A stretch of 64,000 nt of DNA, from the NCBI RefSeq assembly GCF_012927355.1, contig NZ_JABBGK010000001.1, positions 186,001 through 250,000 on the forward strand, given 5' to 3'. This document shows, piece after piece, positions 1 to 8,990 of this stretch. How positions within the stretch are numbered: position 1 is the first letter of the stretch; the number at the start of each line of letters is the position of its first letter. The notes below the pieces were generated by a model, which was given only the letters and a program-made list of their open reading frames with translations, did not search any database and was not told the DNA's origin. This DNA comes from Rhizobium terricola (GTDB taxonomy: Bacteria; Pseudomonadota; Alphaproteobacteria; Rhizobiales; Rhizobiaceae). The position numbers were made by a program, and so were the translations under genes.

Positions 1-963
1 GAGCGGACCGTTCCAGACGAGGGTTGAAGCCTTGGAGATCCAGGCGTTGATCGCAGCGACTGACTTCGGTCCGACGTCGAGCACCATGGCATCGGACGGA
101 ATGGCCTTGATGTCGACCGTCTCGTTGGCGGCGCCTGCCTTGAATTCGCGGGCGACGACGCCGTCTTCCGGAAGGACGATGGCGCAGCCGGCGGTCTTGG
201 CCGTTGCGAGGATCTCTTTCGCGGTCTCGGCGAGGTCATGCTCGCAGAGCGACTTGCCGACATCGATCCCCTGGGCGGCGAGGAAGGTGTTGGCCATGCC
301 GCCGCCGATCACCAGTGCGTCGACCTTCTTCACGAGGTTGGAGAGCAGGTCGATCTTGGTCGAAACCTTGGCGCCGCCGACGATCGCGACGACCGGACGG
401 GCAGGCTGACCGAGACCCTTTTCGAGTGCCTCGAGCTCGGCCTGCATGGTGCGGCCGGCATAGGCGGGCATGTGGTGGGCGAGGCCCTCGGTGGAAGCGT
501 GGGCGCGGTGGGCGGCCGAGAAGGCGTCGTTGACGAAGATGTCACCGTTCTTCGCGAGTTCCGCGACGAATTCAGGGGTGTTCTTTTCTTCGCCCTTGTG
601 GAAGCGGGTGTTTTCCAGAAGCAGGATGTCGCCGTTCTGCATGGCGGCGATCGCGTCGGCTGCCGGAGCGCCGATGCAGTCGGAGGCGAAGGCGACCTTC
701 TGGTCGAGAACTTCCTCGACGGCCGGCGCAATCAGCGACAGGGACTGGTCGGCGACCGGTTCGCCCTTGGGGCGGCCGAAATGGGCGAGCAGGATGACCT
801 TGGCGCCTTTGGCCGACAATTCCTTGATCGTCGGAGCGACGCGTTCGATGCGGGTGGCGTCGCTGACCTTGCCGTCGGCGACCGGAACGTTGAGATCGAC
901 GCGCACAAGCACGCGCTTGCCCGCAATGTCGGTGAGATCGTCAAGAGTCTTGAAAGCCGGCAT
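1..963 (-). CDS. pgk: Phosphoglycerate kinase, 3' end cut by window
   Basis: Phosphoglycerate kinase, the ATP-forming step of glycolysis (1,3-bisphosphoglycerate + ADP to 3-phosphoglycerate + ATP), a cytosolic monomer. The visible 321 codons start at the ATG at 963 with [10 protein letters not shown]. The substrate-binding segment RVDLNVP, the LAHFGRPKG segment, [12 protein letters not shown], the [14 protein letters not shown] segment and the [11 protein letters not shown] segment are all present in the family order. The C-terminal nucleotide-binding part (GGGDT region) lies outside the window. It is the last visible gene of the minus-strand group tkt-gap-antiporter-pgk. Identification is secure. 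Confidence 0.97.
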   Translation of the reverse strand, partial: MPAFKTLDDLTDIAGKRVLVRVDLNVPVADGKVSDATRIERVAPTIKELSAKGAKVILLAHFGRPKGEPVADQSLSLIAPAVEEVLDQKVAFASDCIGAPAADAIAAMQNGDILLLENTRFHKGEEKNTPEFVAELAKNGDIFVNDAFSAAHRAHASTEGLAHHMPAYAGRTMQAELEALEKGLGQPARPVVAIVGGAKVSTKIDLLSNLVKKVDALVIGGGMANTFLAAQGIDVGKSLCEHDLAETAKEILATAKTAGCAIVLPEDGVVAREFKAGAANETVDIKAIPSDAMVLDVGPKSVAAINAWISKASTLVWNGPL

Positions 964-1052
964 GGTGATACCCGTCGTTTAACTGTTGCAGGATGGGGGG
1001 CTGACGCGCCGGACCTTACACCGCCCGTCGAGCGGCGCAAGGCGACGGGATG

Positions 1053-2882
1053 TCATTTTTCACCAGCTGCGACTTTTGTACGCTCCGCGCGCTTGCGGCG
1101 GAGGTAGTCGCGGATCGCGTGGGCCAGCTCCCGGATGTTGAGGAAAATCGGCAAGTTGGTGGCGGGCGCCACGGGCTCGAGCGACACGCCGACCGAAGAG
1201 ACGTGTCCCGTCTCGTCGAGGTCACGGACGATCAGCACGATGGTGCCGAGGCGCACGCGGTCCGCATAGTCGGCCTGGCCGCCGAGGCGATGGGAGATGA
1301 GCTCGGCGATCGTCTTGGCGCGCTCGCTTTCGGTGACCGTCAACGGCCCGTAGGCCTGGTCGAGATCGTCGACGCGGGTGCCGGGTGAAATCGCGAACAT
1401 GCCGAAGAATTCGCTGTCGTCCTCTTCCACCGGCGCCTTGCTGGCGAACAGGCGGTCGAGCAGCTTCGAGTAGCCCGGCGCGATGAAGAGATAGACCTGA
1501 TCGTTCTCCCTCAGACGTCCGGCATACTGGTAGCGCATCGACTTGCCGTCGCGGATGACCAGCGAAGGCATGGCCCAGCGCGGGATGCGTTCGCCGCGAA
1601 GGACGGGGCTTTCGGCGACGACGCGGTAGGCGAGGAGTTCGTGATTGGCGGAACCGGGCAGGTCGAGTTCCAGCTTGTCGATCGCGCCGATGCGCGGCGG
1701 GATGATCAGGCCGAGCTTGCGGGCTACCGGCTTGATGGTCCAGCCCTGCAGCACGAGCGAGATCATCACGACGATGAAGGCGACGTTGAAGTAGGTCTGG
1801 CCGTCTTCGAGATTGCCGAGGATCGGCAGGATGGCGAGCAGGATGGAGACGGCACCACGCAGGCCGACCCAGGCGATGAAGCCGGTCTCGCGCTGCGTGA
1901 AGTCGAAGGGCAGAAGGCAGACCCAGACGGCGAGGGGACGCGCGACGAAGACCAGGAAGAAGCCGAGCAGCACGGCCGGCAACAGGATCGACGGAAACTG
2001 CGACGGCGTGGCGAGCAGGCCGAGCACGAGGAACATGACGATCTGGGCAAGCCAGGTCATGCCGTCCTGGAATCGGGTTATCGACGCCCGGGCGGGGATC
2101 TTCTGGCTGCCGGCATAGATACCGGCCACATAGACGGCGAGGAAGCCGCTGCCACCGACCGCGCCGGTGTAGGAGAACACCAGCAGTGCCATGGCCAGCA
2201 TGAAGATCGGCGCGAGACCCCGCTCGACGGCGATGCGCTTCAGCACGAAGACGATGAGCGCGCCGCCGATCAGGCCGAGCGCAAGGCCGATGCCCATCTG
2301 CTCGACGAACAGGCGCACGAGATCGAGGTCGAGGCCGCCATAGCTCTCACCGGCGGAGAGAACCTGCACCAGCGCCATGGTGAGGAAGATGGCCATCGGA
2401 TCGTTGGTGCCGGATTCCACCTCGAGCGAGGAGCGAACCCGGTCGCGGATGTTGATCCCGCCGATGCGCAGCAGGAAGAAAACGGCCGCCGCGTCGGTCG
2501 AGGCGACGATCGAGCCGAGGAGCACGCCTTCGAGGTAGCTGAAGTCGAGCAGGAAATAGGCAAGCGCCCCGAAGAGCGTCGCGGTCATCAGCACGCCGAC
2601 GGTTGCCAGGGTGAGGGCGGGAATGGCCGAGAGCTTGAAGGATTGCAGCGACGTGCCGTAGCCGGAATCGAAGAGGATGATCGCCAGCGCGATGGAGCCG
2701 AGCACATAGGCGAGCGAATTGTTGGAGAACTCGATGCCGAGGCCGTCGACACCGGCGACGAGGCCGATCAGCAGGAAGAGCAAAAGCAGCGGTGCGCCGA
2801 AGCGGAAGGCAATCAGGCTGGAGAATGCGGCCAGCAGAACCAGGGCCGTCGCCACCAGCGTCATCGCATAGAATTCGTCCAC
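1053..2882 (-). CDS. Potassium/proton antiporter, CPA1 (CvrA/NhaP2-like)
   Basis: A 609-residue cation/proton antiporter of the inner membrane. The first ~390 residues are a string of hydrophobic segments typical of the Na+/H+ exchanger fold, with the ASTDAAAVFFLL segment around residue 128 that carries the family's conserved acidic residue. The C-terminal part looks like a TrkA-C/RCK-type regulatory domain (about 405-480) and a transporter-associated CorC-like domain (about 490-590), the layout of CvrA/NhaP2 K+/H+ antiporters. The start is a GTG at 2882 preceded by a GAGGG ribosome site; an ATG at 2864 is the alternative. It sits between gap and pgk on the same strand, which separates two glycolytic genes. 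K+ specificity is inferred from the domain layout only. Confidence 0.85.
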   Translation of the reverse strand: MDEFYAMTLVATALVLLAAFSSLIAFRFGAPLLLLFLLIGLVAGVDGLGIEFSNNSLAYVLGSIALAIILFDSGYGTSLQSFKLSAIPALTLATVGVLMTATLFGALAYFLLDFSYLEGVLLGSIVASTDAAAVFFLLRIGGINIRDRVRSSLEVESGTNDPMAIFLTMALVQVLSAGESYGGLDLDLVRLFVEQMGIGLALGLIGGALIVFVLKRIAVERGLAPIFMLAMALLVFSYTGAVGGSGFLAVYVAGIYAGSQKIPARASITRFQDGMTWLAQIVMFLVLGLLATPSQFPSILLPAVLLGFFLVFVARPLAVWVCLLPFDFTQRETGFIAWVGLRGAVSILLAILPILGNLEDGQTYFNVAFIVVMISLVLQGWTIKPVARKLGLIIPPRIGAIDKLELDLPGSANHELLAYRVVAESPVLRGERIPRWAMPSLVIRDGKSMRYQYAGRLRENDQVYLFIAPGYSKLLDRLFASKAPVEEDDSEFFGMFAISPGTRVDDLDQAYGPLTVTESERAKTIAELISHRLGGQADYADRVRLGTIVLIVRDLDETGHVSSVGVSLEPVAPATNLPIFLNIRELAHAIRDYLRRKRAERTKVAAGEK

Positions 2883-3090
2883 CCCTCGTCCCTCTCATCG
2901 ACCGCGCCGTCTTCCGCCGGTCGAGACAGGTCACACCTCAGGCGCTGCTCGACCGCGTCGGCAAGGCTTTGCGTCCCGGACCAGGGCCGGTGACGAGGAT
3001 GGAGTGATCTGGCAGGACTGCCGGAAGACGAGATGAAAAACCTATCGTCTTCAATCGTGATCAGAGTAGGGCGGAAGTTTAAAATTTGAA

Positions 3091-3117
3091 AGGCGGACCG
3101 GGGTTTCCGATCCGCCT
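3091..3117 (-). terminator. Terminator after gap
   Basis: An 11-bp stem (AGGCGGA arm at 3091-3097, TCCGCCT at 3111-3117, extended inward by CGG/CCG) with a short loop. On the minus strand it is followed by TTCAAATTTT and on the plus strand by a T run, so it could work in both directions. It lies 30 bp past the gap stop codon. Confidence 0.75.
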
Positions 3118-3147
3118 TTTTTAAAGCGAGCGCTAATTTTTATGCGA

Positions 3148-4158
3148 TCAGATCAGCTTGGCGAGAGCCACTGCCGTGTCCGACATGCGGTTCGAGAAGC
3201 CCCACTCGTTGTCGTACCAGGTCAGGATGCGGACGAAGTTGCCTTCGAGAACCTTGGTCTGGTCGATGGCGAAGATCGACGAGTGGCTGTCGTGGTTGAA
3301 GTCGCGCGAAACGAGCGGCTCTTCGGTGTAGCCGAGGATACCCTTCAGGGCGCCGTTCGAAGCAGCCTTGATGGCTTCGTTGATTTCCTGCGCGGTGGTG
3401 TTCTTCTTGGCGACGAACTTGAAGTCGACGACCGAGACGTTCGGGGTGGGAACGCGGATCGAGGTGCCGTCGAGCTTGCCCTTGAGATGCGGCAGGACGA
3501 GGCCAACAGCCTTTGCGGCGCCGGTCGAGGTCGGGATCATGGACAGGGCTGCAGCGCGGGCGCGGTACAGGTCCTTGTGCATGGTGTCGAGCGTCGGCTG
3601 GTCACCGGTGTAGGAGTGGATCGTGGTCATGAAGCCGTGGTCGATGCCGACGGCGTCATCCAGCGTCTTGACGACCGGAACCAGGCAGTTCGTCGTGCAG
3701 GAGGCGTTGGAGATGACCATGTGGTCCTTGGTCAGCTTGTCGTGGTTGACGCCGAAGACGACGGTCAGGTCTGCGCCGTCGGCCGGAGCCGAGACGATGA
3801 CGCGCTTTGCGCCGGCCTGGAGGTGGAGAGCTGCCTTGTCACGCGACGTGAAGATGCCGGTGCATTCCATCGCGATGTCGACGCCGAGTTCCTTGTGCGG
3901 GAGCGTTGCCGGGTCCTTGATCGCGGTGACCTTGATCGGCTTGCCGCCGCCCACGATGATGGTGTCGCCCTCGACCTTCACATCGGCCGGGAACTTGCCG
4001 TGGATCGAGTCGTAGCGCAGCAGGTGCGCGTTGGTTTCAACCGGGCCGAGGTCGTTGATGGCGACGACTTCGATGTCGGTGCGGCCGGATTCGACGATGG
4101 CGCGCAGTACGTTACGGCCGATGCGGCCAAAGCCGTTGATGGCAACTTTTACAGTCAT
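3148..4158 (-). CDS. gap: Glyceraldehyde-3-phosphate dehydrogenase, type I
   Basis: A 336-residue NAD-dependent glyceraldehyde-3-phosphate dehydrogenase, converting glyceraldehyde-3-phosphate to 1,3-bisphosphoglycerate in the cytosol. The N-terminal Rossmann signature [14 protein letters not shown] is present, as is the active-site motif [10 protein letters not shown] with the catalytic cysteine around residue 155. [12 protein letters not shown] lies near the end, as in the family. The length is normal. The ATG at 4158 has a GGGAGTG ribosome site. The gene follows tkt by 85 bp, with a strong hairpin in between, and precedes its own terminator. Confidence 0.97.
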   Translation of the reverse strand: MTVKVAINGFGRIGRNVLRAIVESGRTDIEVVAINDLGPVETNAHLLRYDSIHGKFPADVKVEGDTIIVGGGKPIKVTAIKDPATLPHKELGVDIAMECTGIFTSRDKAALHLQAGAKRVIVSAPADGADLTVVFGVNHDKLTKDHMVISNASCTTNCLVPVVKTLDDAVGIDHGFMTTIHSYTGDQPTLDTMHKDLYRARAAALSMIPTSTGAAKAVGLVLPHLKGKLDGTSIRVPTPNVSVVDFKFVAKKNTTAQEINEAIKAASNGALKGILGYTEEPLVSRDFNHDSHSSIFAIDQTKVLEGNFVRILTWYDNEWGFSNRMSDTAVALAKLI

Positions 4159-4206
4159 TGCGTTTCACTCCCGCTTTTTAATTCAGAACTTCAGACTATG
4201 GGAAGA

Positions 4207-4228
4207 AAGGGCGTTCGAAAACGCCCTT
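4207..4228 (-). terminator. UUCG-loop hairpin between tkt and gap
   Basis: A perfect 9-bp stem (AAGGGCGTT/AACGCCCTT) closed, on the minus strand, by a TTCG tetraloop and followed by TCTTCCC. It begins 15 bp after the tkt stop. It may end part of the tkt transcript or protect its 3' end, since gap lies just downstream. Confidence 0.65.
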
Positions 4229-4243
4229 GCGACAATTTGACCC

Positions 4244-6226
4244 TCAGCCGAGCTTGGCTTCGGCGGCGGCGACCACGGCTTCAGCCGTGATGCCGAAATG
4301 CTTGTAGAGTTCCTTGTAGGGGCCGGAGGCGCCGAAGGAGGACATGCCGATGAAGGCGCCGTCCGAACCGATGAAAGCGTCCCAGCCCTGCCGGATGCCG
4401 GCTTCGACCGCGATCTTGACCGGCGCGTTGCCGATGATGGCGTCGCGGTAGGCCTTGGGCTGTTCGGCGAACAGTTCGAAGCACGGAACCGAGACGACGC
4501 GGGCGGAGACGCCCTTCTGGGCAAGCGTCTGCTGGGCCTTGAGGGCGATCTCGACTTCCGAGCCCGACGCGAAGATCGAGACCTTGGCGTCGCTGGCGGA
4601 AACCAGCTCATAAGCGCCGTAGGCCGAGAGGTTCTTTTCTTCGTAGTCGGTGCGGGCGGCGATCAGGTTCTGGCGGGTCAGCGCCAGCCCCGAAGGACGG
4701 TGCTTCTGCTCGAGCGCGATCTGCCAGCATTCCGCCGTTTCGGTCGCATCGGCCGGGCGGAACATCAGCAGGTTCGGGATGGCGCGGAGCGCTGCCATGT
4801 GCTCGACCGGCTGGTGGGTCGGGCCGTCTTCACCGAGGCCGATCGAGTCATGCGTCAGCACGTGGATGACGCGGATGCCCATCAGAGCAGCGAGACGGAT
4901 CGACGGACGGCAATAGTCCGAGAAGATCAGGAAGCCGCCGGAATAGGGGATCAGGCCGCCGTGCAGCGCGATCCCGTTCATGGCGGCTGCCATGCCGTGT
5001 TCGCGGATGCCGTAGTGAATGTAGCGGCCGGAGAAGTCGTCGGGCGTGATCGACTTGGTCTGGCTGGTCTTGGTGTTGTTCGAGCCGGTCAGGTCGGCGG
5101 AACCGCCGAGGGTCTCGCTCAGCACGCCGTTGATGACCTCAAGCGCATCCTCGGAAGCCTTGCGGGTGGCGACCGTCGGCTTGGCCTCGGCGAGCTTCTT
5201 CTTGTAGGCGTCGATGGCGGCGTCGAAATTGCCCGGCAGGTCGCCGGCGAAGCGGCGGTTGAACTCGGACTTCTTGTCCGCATCGGTCGCGGCGAGACGG
5301 GCTTCCCAGTCCTTGCGGGTCTTGGTCGACCGCAGGCCGGCGAGGCGCCAGGCGTCGAGAACGTCGGCGGGAACGACGAAGGCTTCCTCTTCCCAGCCGA
5401 GCGCCTTGCGGGTGGCGGCGATTTCCTCGGCGCCGAGCGGCGAACCGTGAACCTTGTGGGTACCGGCCTTGTTCGGAGCGCCGAAGCCGATCACGGTCTT
5501 GGCCGCGATCATGGTCGGCTTGTCCGACTTTTTCGCGGTCTCGATCGCAGCGGCGATCGCTTCCGGATCATGGCCGTCGACGCTGAGCGTGTTCCAGCCG
5601 GAAGCGCGGAAGCGCGCATGCTGGTCGGTCGAGTCGGCGAGCGAGATCGCGCCGTCGATCGAGATGCCGTTGTCGTCCCAGAGAACGATCAGCTTGTTCA
5701 GTTTCAGGTGGCCGGCAAGCGAGATCGCTTCCTGGCTGATGCCTTCCATGAGGCAGCCGTCGCCGACCAGCGCATAGGTGTAGTGGCTCATCAGGTCGGA
5801 GCCGAACTCATTGGCGAGCTTCTTTTCGGCAATCGCCATGCCGACGGCGTTGGCAATACCCTGGCCGAGCGGGCCGGTCGTCGTTTCAATGCCCGAGGCG
5901 TGGCCGTATTCCGGGTGGCCGGCGGTCTTGGCGCCCATCTGGCGGAACGCCTTGATGTCCTCGATGGTCATGTCCTCGTAGCCGGTGAGATAGAGCAGGC
6001 TGTAGAGGAGCATCGAGCCGTGGCCGGCCGACAGGACGAAACGGTCGCGGTCGGGCCACAGCGGATTCTTCGGGTCGAAGCTCAGGAAACGGGTGAAGAG
6101 AACGGTAGCGATGTCGGCGCAGCCCATCGGCATGCCGGGGTGGCCAGAATTGGCTTTTTCCACCGCGTCCATGGCGAGGAATCGGATCGCATTTGCCATC
6201 CGGTTGTGTTTTTCGGGAGAGATCAT
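4244..6226 (-). CDS. tkt: Transketolase
   Basis: A 660-residue thiamine-diphosphate transketolase of the pentose phosphate and Calvin-type pathways, moving two-carbon units between sugar phosphates. Visible marks are the early conserved SGHPGMPMG, the [13 protein letters not shown] segment of the ThDP/Mg2+ site, and the [32 protein letters not shown] and RPADATE segments. The open frame extends upstream, but [20 protein letters not shown] is the family N-terminus, so the ATG at 6226 is chosen. It leads the tkt-gap-pgk group and is divergent from the DUF4164 gene. Confidence 0.96.
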   Translation of the reverse strand: MISPEKHNRMANAIRFLAMDAVEKANSGHPGMPMGCADIATVLFTRFLSFDPKNPLWPDRDRFVLSAGHGSMLLYSLLYLTGYEDMTIEDIKAFRQMGAKTAGHPEYGHASGIETTTGPLGQGIANAVGMAIAEKKLANEFGSDLMSHYTYALVGDGCLMEGISQEAISLAGHLKLNKLIVLWDDNGISIDGAISLADSTDQHARFRASGWNTLSVDGHDPEAIAAAIETAKKSDKPTMIAAKTVIGFGAPNKAGTHKVHGSPLGAEEIAATRKALGWEEEAFVVPADVLDAWRLAGLRSTKTRKDWEARLAATDADKKSEFNRRFAGDLPGNFDAAIDAYKKKLAEAKPTVATRKASEDALEVINGVLSETLGGSADLTGSNNTKTSQTKSITPDDFSGRYIHYGIREHGMAAAMNGIALHGGLIPYSGGFLIFSDYCRPSIRLAALMGIRVIHVLTHDSIGLGEDGPTHQPVEHMAALRAIPNLLMFRPADATETAECWQIALEQKHRPSGLALTRQNLIAARTDYEEKNLSAYGAYELVSASDAKVSIFASGSEVEIALKAQQTLAQKGVSARVVSVPCFELFAEQPKAYRDAIIGNAPVKIAVEAGIRQGWDAFIGSDGAFIGMSSFGASGPYKELYKHFGITAEAVVAAAEAKLG

Positions 6227-6553
6227 GGCTGTTCCGCTTGTTCCGGGTCTTGAGGGACGACCGTACGGCAGCACGGTCCGTCTGAAAGCGGCTGATCCAT
6301 AGCAGGTGAATCGCACGAGTCAACAAATGCCCGGTATTCTGGCCTTTTGTCGTACAGATATTCATGCTTTTGTCTGTTTTTCGGGCAGCTCACTCGGGCG
6401 CCCTTGATGCGGCACTCGTCCACAGGAATGGCATTGTCGAACCCCCTTGCATTTATTGACGGGTGGCAATCGAGAAGCTTACTGTCCGCCTTCATCAAAG
6501 CGGGTCTTCTGGGTCGATTCGAACGGCCTCTTCTGGAAAGCCGGGACAAGACT
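6227..6553. promoter_or_regulatory. Divergent intergenic region, tkt / DUF4164
   Basis: A 327-bp gap between divergently transcribed genes. It must hold the promoters of tkt (minus) and of the DUF4164-zapA pair (plus). Open frames run through it in both directions, but none has a family N-terminus or a good ribosome site. I see no convincing operator or RNA structure. Confidence 0.4.
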
Positions 6554-6826
6554 ATGCCGACAGGAAATTCGGTCGAAGCGGCGCTTGGCGCGCTCAGGCA
6601 GGCGGTGGCCGGCCTTGAGAACGCCATAGACATGCGTATTGAAGCCCAGCGCGAGAGCGGCGAGGTCGAGGGCGAAGTGCGGCGCGTGCATGCCGATCGC
6701 GCGCGGCTCGCCCAGGAACTGGATCAATCGGAGTTCCGCGCGAACCGACTCGAGGAAGTCAACCGCGAGGTCTCGCGGCGGCTGGTGACTGCCATGGAAA
6801 CGATCCGGGCGGTCCTCGACCGCTAG
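6554..6826 (+). CDS. DUF4164-type small coiled-coil protein
   Basis: A 90-residue, charged, helical protein starting MPTGNSVEAALGALRQAV. Almost all of it is predicted coiled coil (heptad-like spacing through RIEAQRESGEVEGEVRR and ARLAQELDQSEFRANRLEEV). It resembles the DUF4164 proteins that precede zapA in rhizobia. No enzyme motif is visible. It ends 49 bp before zapA, so the two are probably co-transcribed, and a helper role in cell division is possible from position alone. The longer open frame upstream of 6554 lacks family resemblance. Confidence 0.8.
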   Translation: MPTGNSVEAALGALRQAVAGLENAIDMRIEAQRESGEVEGEVRRVHADRARLAQELDQSEFRANRLEEVNREVSRRLVTAMETIRAVLDR

Positions 6827-6875
6827 GATCCGACGAAATGCGAAGCCGGCGAGACGGCTGCAACTGGGATAGTTC

Positions 6876-7259
6876 ATGGCACAGGTGACGGTCACGATCG
6901 ATGGAAAAGCCTACCGGATGGCCTGTGAAGAGGGCCAGGAAGGGCATTTGATCGACCTTGCCACCCAGTTCGACCGCTATGTCAGCCACCTGAAATCACA
7001 GTTCGGCGAGATCGGCGACCTCAGGCTGACGGTCATGTCCGGCATCATGGTGATGGACGAGCTTTCGGAAGTGAACCGCCGCATGGCGGCAATGGAGGCG
7101 GAGCTTTCCTCCTTCCGTGCAGGCCGTGACGGCGCGCTCGAAGACGCCCAGCGCCGCGAGGAAATGCTGACGACGGCGCTTGGCGAGCTGACCGAACGGC
7201 TGAACGGGATTACCCGCAAGCTGACGGCGCGGCCGGCCGCGACCCGGCAGGACAGCTGA
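6876..7259 (+). CDS. zapA: Cell division protein ZapA
   Basis: A 127-residue ZapA, a cytoplasmic factor that binds and bundles FtsZ at the division ring. The N-terminal AQVTVTIDGKAYRMACEEG matches the ZapA globular head, and residues 65-115 form the expected long coiled coil (EVNRRMAAMEAELSSF onward). The C-terminal extension rich in Ala/Arg is usual for rhizobia. It lies just upstream of the probable 6S RNA, the widely conserved alphaproteobacterial order. Confidence 0.93.
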   Translation: MAQVTVTIDGKAYRMACEEGQEGHLIDLATQFDRYVSHLKSQFGEIGDLRLTVMSGIMVMDELSEVNRRMAAMEAELSSFRAGRDGALEDAQRREEMLTTALGELTERLNGITRKLTARPAATRQDS

Positions 7260-7294
7260 CCGGCAGCAAAGAACCAACCTTAAATTTGGGAGCA

Positions 7295-7475
7295 ATGCGT
7301 TCCGGCTCTGGCGCCGGGACGAAATTGGACCTATATCTCGACTGCGGTCTGCGCCTCACGACAGGAACCACAATCCCTGGGGCCATACTCGATCCAAAGG
7401 GAGCTGTCCCTGGCCAGGCCCGTGGGCTTGGACATATGGCGCCCACCTACGTTTGTAGGCACCCAGGATCGTAAA
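7295..7475 (+). ncRNA. ssrS: Probable 6S RNA
   Basis: A region of about 180 bases without a credible reading frame directly after zapA, where alphaproteobacteria keep the 6S RNA that binds the sigma-70 RNA polymerase. Visible structure includes GGCGCC on both sides (7312 area and 7440 area), the pairable CCCTGG...CCAAAGGGAG...CCCTGG stretch in the middle, and a small CCTAC-GTTT-GTAGG hairpin near the end. A terminator-like hairpin follows. Exact ends are uncertain. The cyclo-ligase gene that usually follows 6S RNA lies 3 kb further on, after three other genes. Confidence 0.55.
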
Positions 7476-7476
7476 C

Positions 7477-7496
7477 ATCCACCGGTTGCCGTGGAT
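7477..7496 (+). terminator. Hairpin after the probable 6S RNA
   Basis: Stem ATCCAC (7477-7482) with GTGGAT (7491-7496), 8-base loop, followed by CGCACTTTCCCTTTTCG. It is a plausible end of the 6S RNA transcript, with a modest T run. Confidence 0.5.
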
Positions 7497-7573
7497 CGCA
7501 CTTTCCCTTTTCGTTTCGGTCCGGCTTGTCTCACGATGGCGGCGCAGCGGTTCCCCTTTGGGCTCCGCTCGTC

Positions 7574-8200
7574 TCAGGCGGGGCGGCGGGCGAGTGCCAG
7601 CATGGCGCCGAACGCAATCATCAGGCCACCGCTTGCCTTGTTCATCCAGGCAAAGACACTCGGCCGGCCGGCGAAGCGGCCAAGATGGCTGCCGATGTAG
7701 GTATAGACGGCGATGGCCGCGAGTTCGAGCACGAGGAAGATCGCGCCGAGCACCGCGAAGCTCGTCGCGTAGTCGCCGCGGTCGAGGAACTGCGGGAAGA
7801 AGGCGGTGAAGATCAGGATCGCCTTGGGATTGCCGATCGCCACCCAGAATTCCTGACGGGCGAGGCTCTGCGTGCTGCGTACGGGTAGCACTTCATCGAT
7901 GCCTCCGATCGTCGGCGCACGCGAGCGCAGGAGCTTGATGCCGAGCCAGACGAGATAGGCGGCGCCTGCCCACTTGATGGCGGAGAAGGCAACTTCCGAG
8001 GCAATCAGCAGGGCGCCCAGCCCGAGAGCGGTGATCACGATCATGATGGCGAATGCGACGATGCGGCCGAGCGAGGCGATCAGCGCCTTGCCGATGCCGA
8101 CGCGCATCGCGTTGGTCAGCGCAAGCAGGTTGTTCGGCCCGAAGGCCATGTTGAGCGCGAAGCAGGCGGGTATGAACCAGAGAATGGTGTTGAGCGTCAT
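7574..8200 (-). CDS. LysE/RhtB-family exporter
   Basis: A 208-residue inner-membrane protein with about six hydrophobic segments and the family N-terminus: a membrane helix followed by FGPNNLLALTNAMRVG and, later, GAAYLVWLGIKLLRS and IGNPKAILIFTAFFPQFL. LysE/RhtB proteins export amino acids or related small molecules by proton exchange. The substrate here is unknown. The start is placed at MTLNTILWFIPAC (8200); an upstream ATG at 8215 is possible. It is divergent from the PaiB-like gene, 139 bp away. Confidence 0.88.
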   Translation of the reverse strand: MTLNTILWFIPACFALNMAFGPNNLLALTNAMRVGIGKALIASLGRIVAFAIMIVITALGLGALLIASEVAFSAIKWAGAAYLVWLGIKLLRSRAPTIGGIDEVLPVRSTQSLARQEFWVAIGNPKAILIFTAFFPQFLDRGDYATSFAVLGAIFLVLELAAIAVYTYIGSHLGRFAGRPSVFAWMNKASGGLMIAFGAMLALARRPA

Positions 8201-8339
8201 GGCAGGGCACCGCATGGATGAGCAATCGTCACCGTTCTAATCCAGCAAGCGGGAAAGGGCAAAGGGCTGCCGGGATTGACGCATGGATTTCTCGATGGTC
8301 GAGATGGCAAACAGCCGAAGAATCAAAGGGACTCCTCTC

Positions 8340-8981
8340 ATGTACCAGCCACCTCATTTCCGCGAGGAGCGCCTCGACGTCCAGCACGACCTCATCCGCA
8401 ATCATCCGCTCGGGTTGCTGATCTCCTCGGGGGAGGGCGGGCTTCTCGCCAATCCAATCCCCTTTAGGCTGGCGAAGGTGGAGCAGGGGTTGGGTACGCT
8501 CCAGGCGCATATGGCGAAAGCCAATCCGCAATGGCGGGCGCTGGGCAAAGGCGCGGAGGCGCTGATCGTCTTCCAAGGCGCCGATCACTACATCACCCCG
8601 TCCTGGTACGAGACGAAGCGTGAGACCGGCAAGGTCGTGCCCACCTGGAACTATGCCATCGTCCAGGTGCGGGGCACAGTCCGGGTGATCGAGGACAGCC
8701 AGTGGTTAAGGGCGCAGGTGGACAGGCTGACCGACGGTCATGAGAGCAAACGGATGATCCCGTGGGCCGTCGGCGACGCGCCCGACGAGTTCATCACCGC
8801 GCAATTGAAGGGCATCGTCGGCATCGAGGTCGAGATCACCGCGATCGATGGTAAGTGGAAAGTCAGCCAGAACCGGGGCGAGCCCGACCGGCGGGGCGTC
8901 GCGGCGGGCTTGGCGGGCATGGGGACCGTCGAGGCCGGCGCGATGGAGGAACTGGTCAAGACCTATGGCGGGCTCGACTAG
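8340..8981 (+). CDS. PaiB-like FMN-binding protein
   Basis: A 213-residue member of the FMN-binding split-barrel PaiB family, some of which act as negative transcriptional regulators. The N-terminus MYQPPHFREERLDVQHDLI and the segments NHPLGLL, AHMAKANPQWRAL, VIFQGADHYITPSWY and VPTWNYAIVQVRG are all typical. The ATG at 8340 has an AAAGGG ribosome site 8 bases upstream, so longer forms are rejected. It is divergent from the LysE exporter, a common arrangement, so it may affect exporter expression; that is inference. Confidence 0.88.
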   Translation: MYQPPHFREERLDVQHDLIRNHPLGLLISSGEGGLLANPIPFRLAKVEQGLGTLQAHMAKANPQWRALGKGAEALIVFQGADHYITPSWYETKRETGKVVPTWNYAIVQVRGTVRVIEDSQWLRAQVDRLTDGHESKRMIPWAVGDAPDEFITAQLKGIVGIEVEITAIDGKWKVSQNRGEPDRRGVAAGLAGMGTVEAGAMEELVKTYGGLD

Positions 8982-8990
8982 TGATATGCC

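Noticed and set aside
4298-6253. Plus-strand frame of 651 codons opposite transketolase
   Set aside because: It is a complement of tkt, rich in Gly, Arg and Asp with no motif; a typical high-GC shadow.
7574-7700. Possible extra RNA gene after the 6S hairpin
   Set aside because: This part is inside the LysE exporter reading frame and shows no independent structure.
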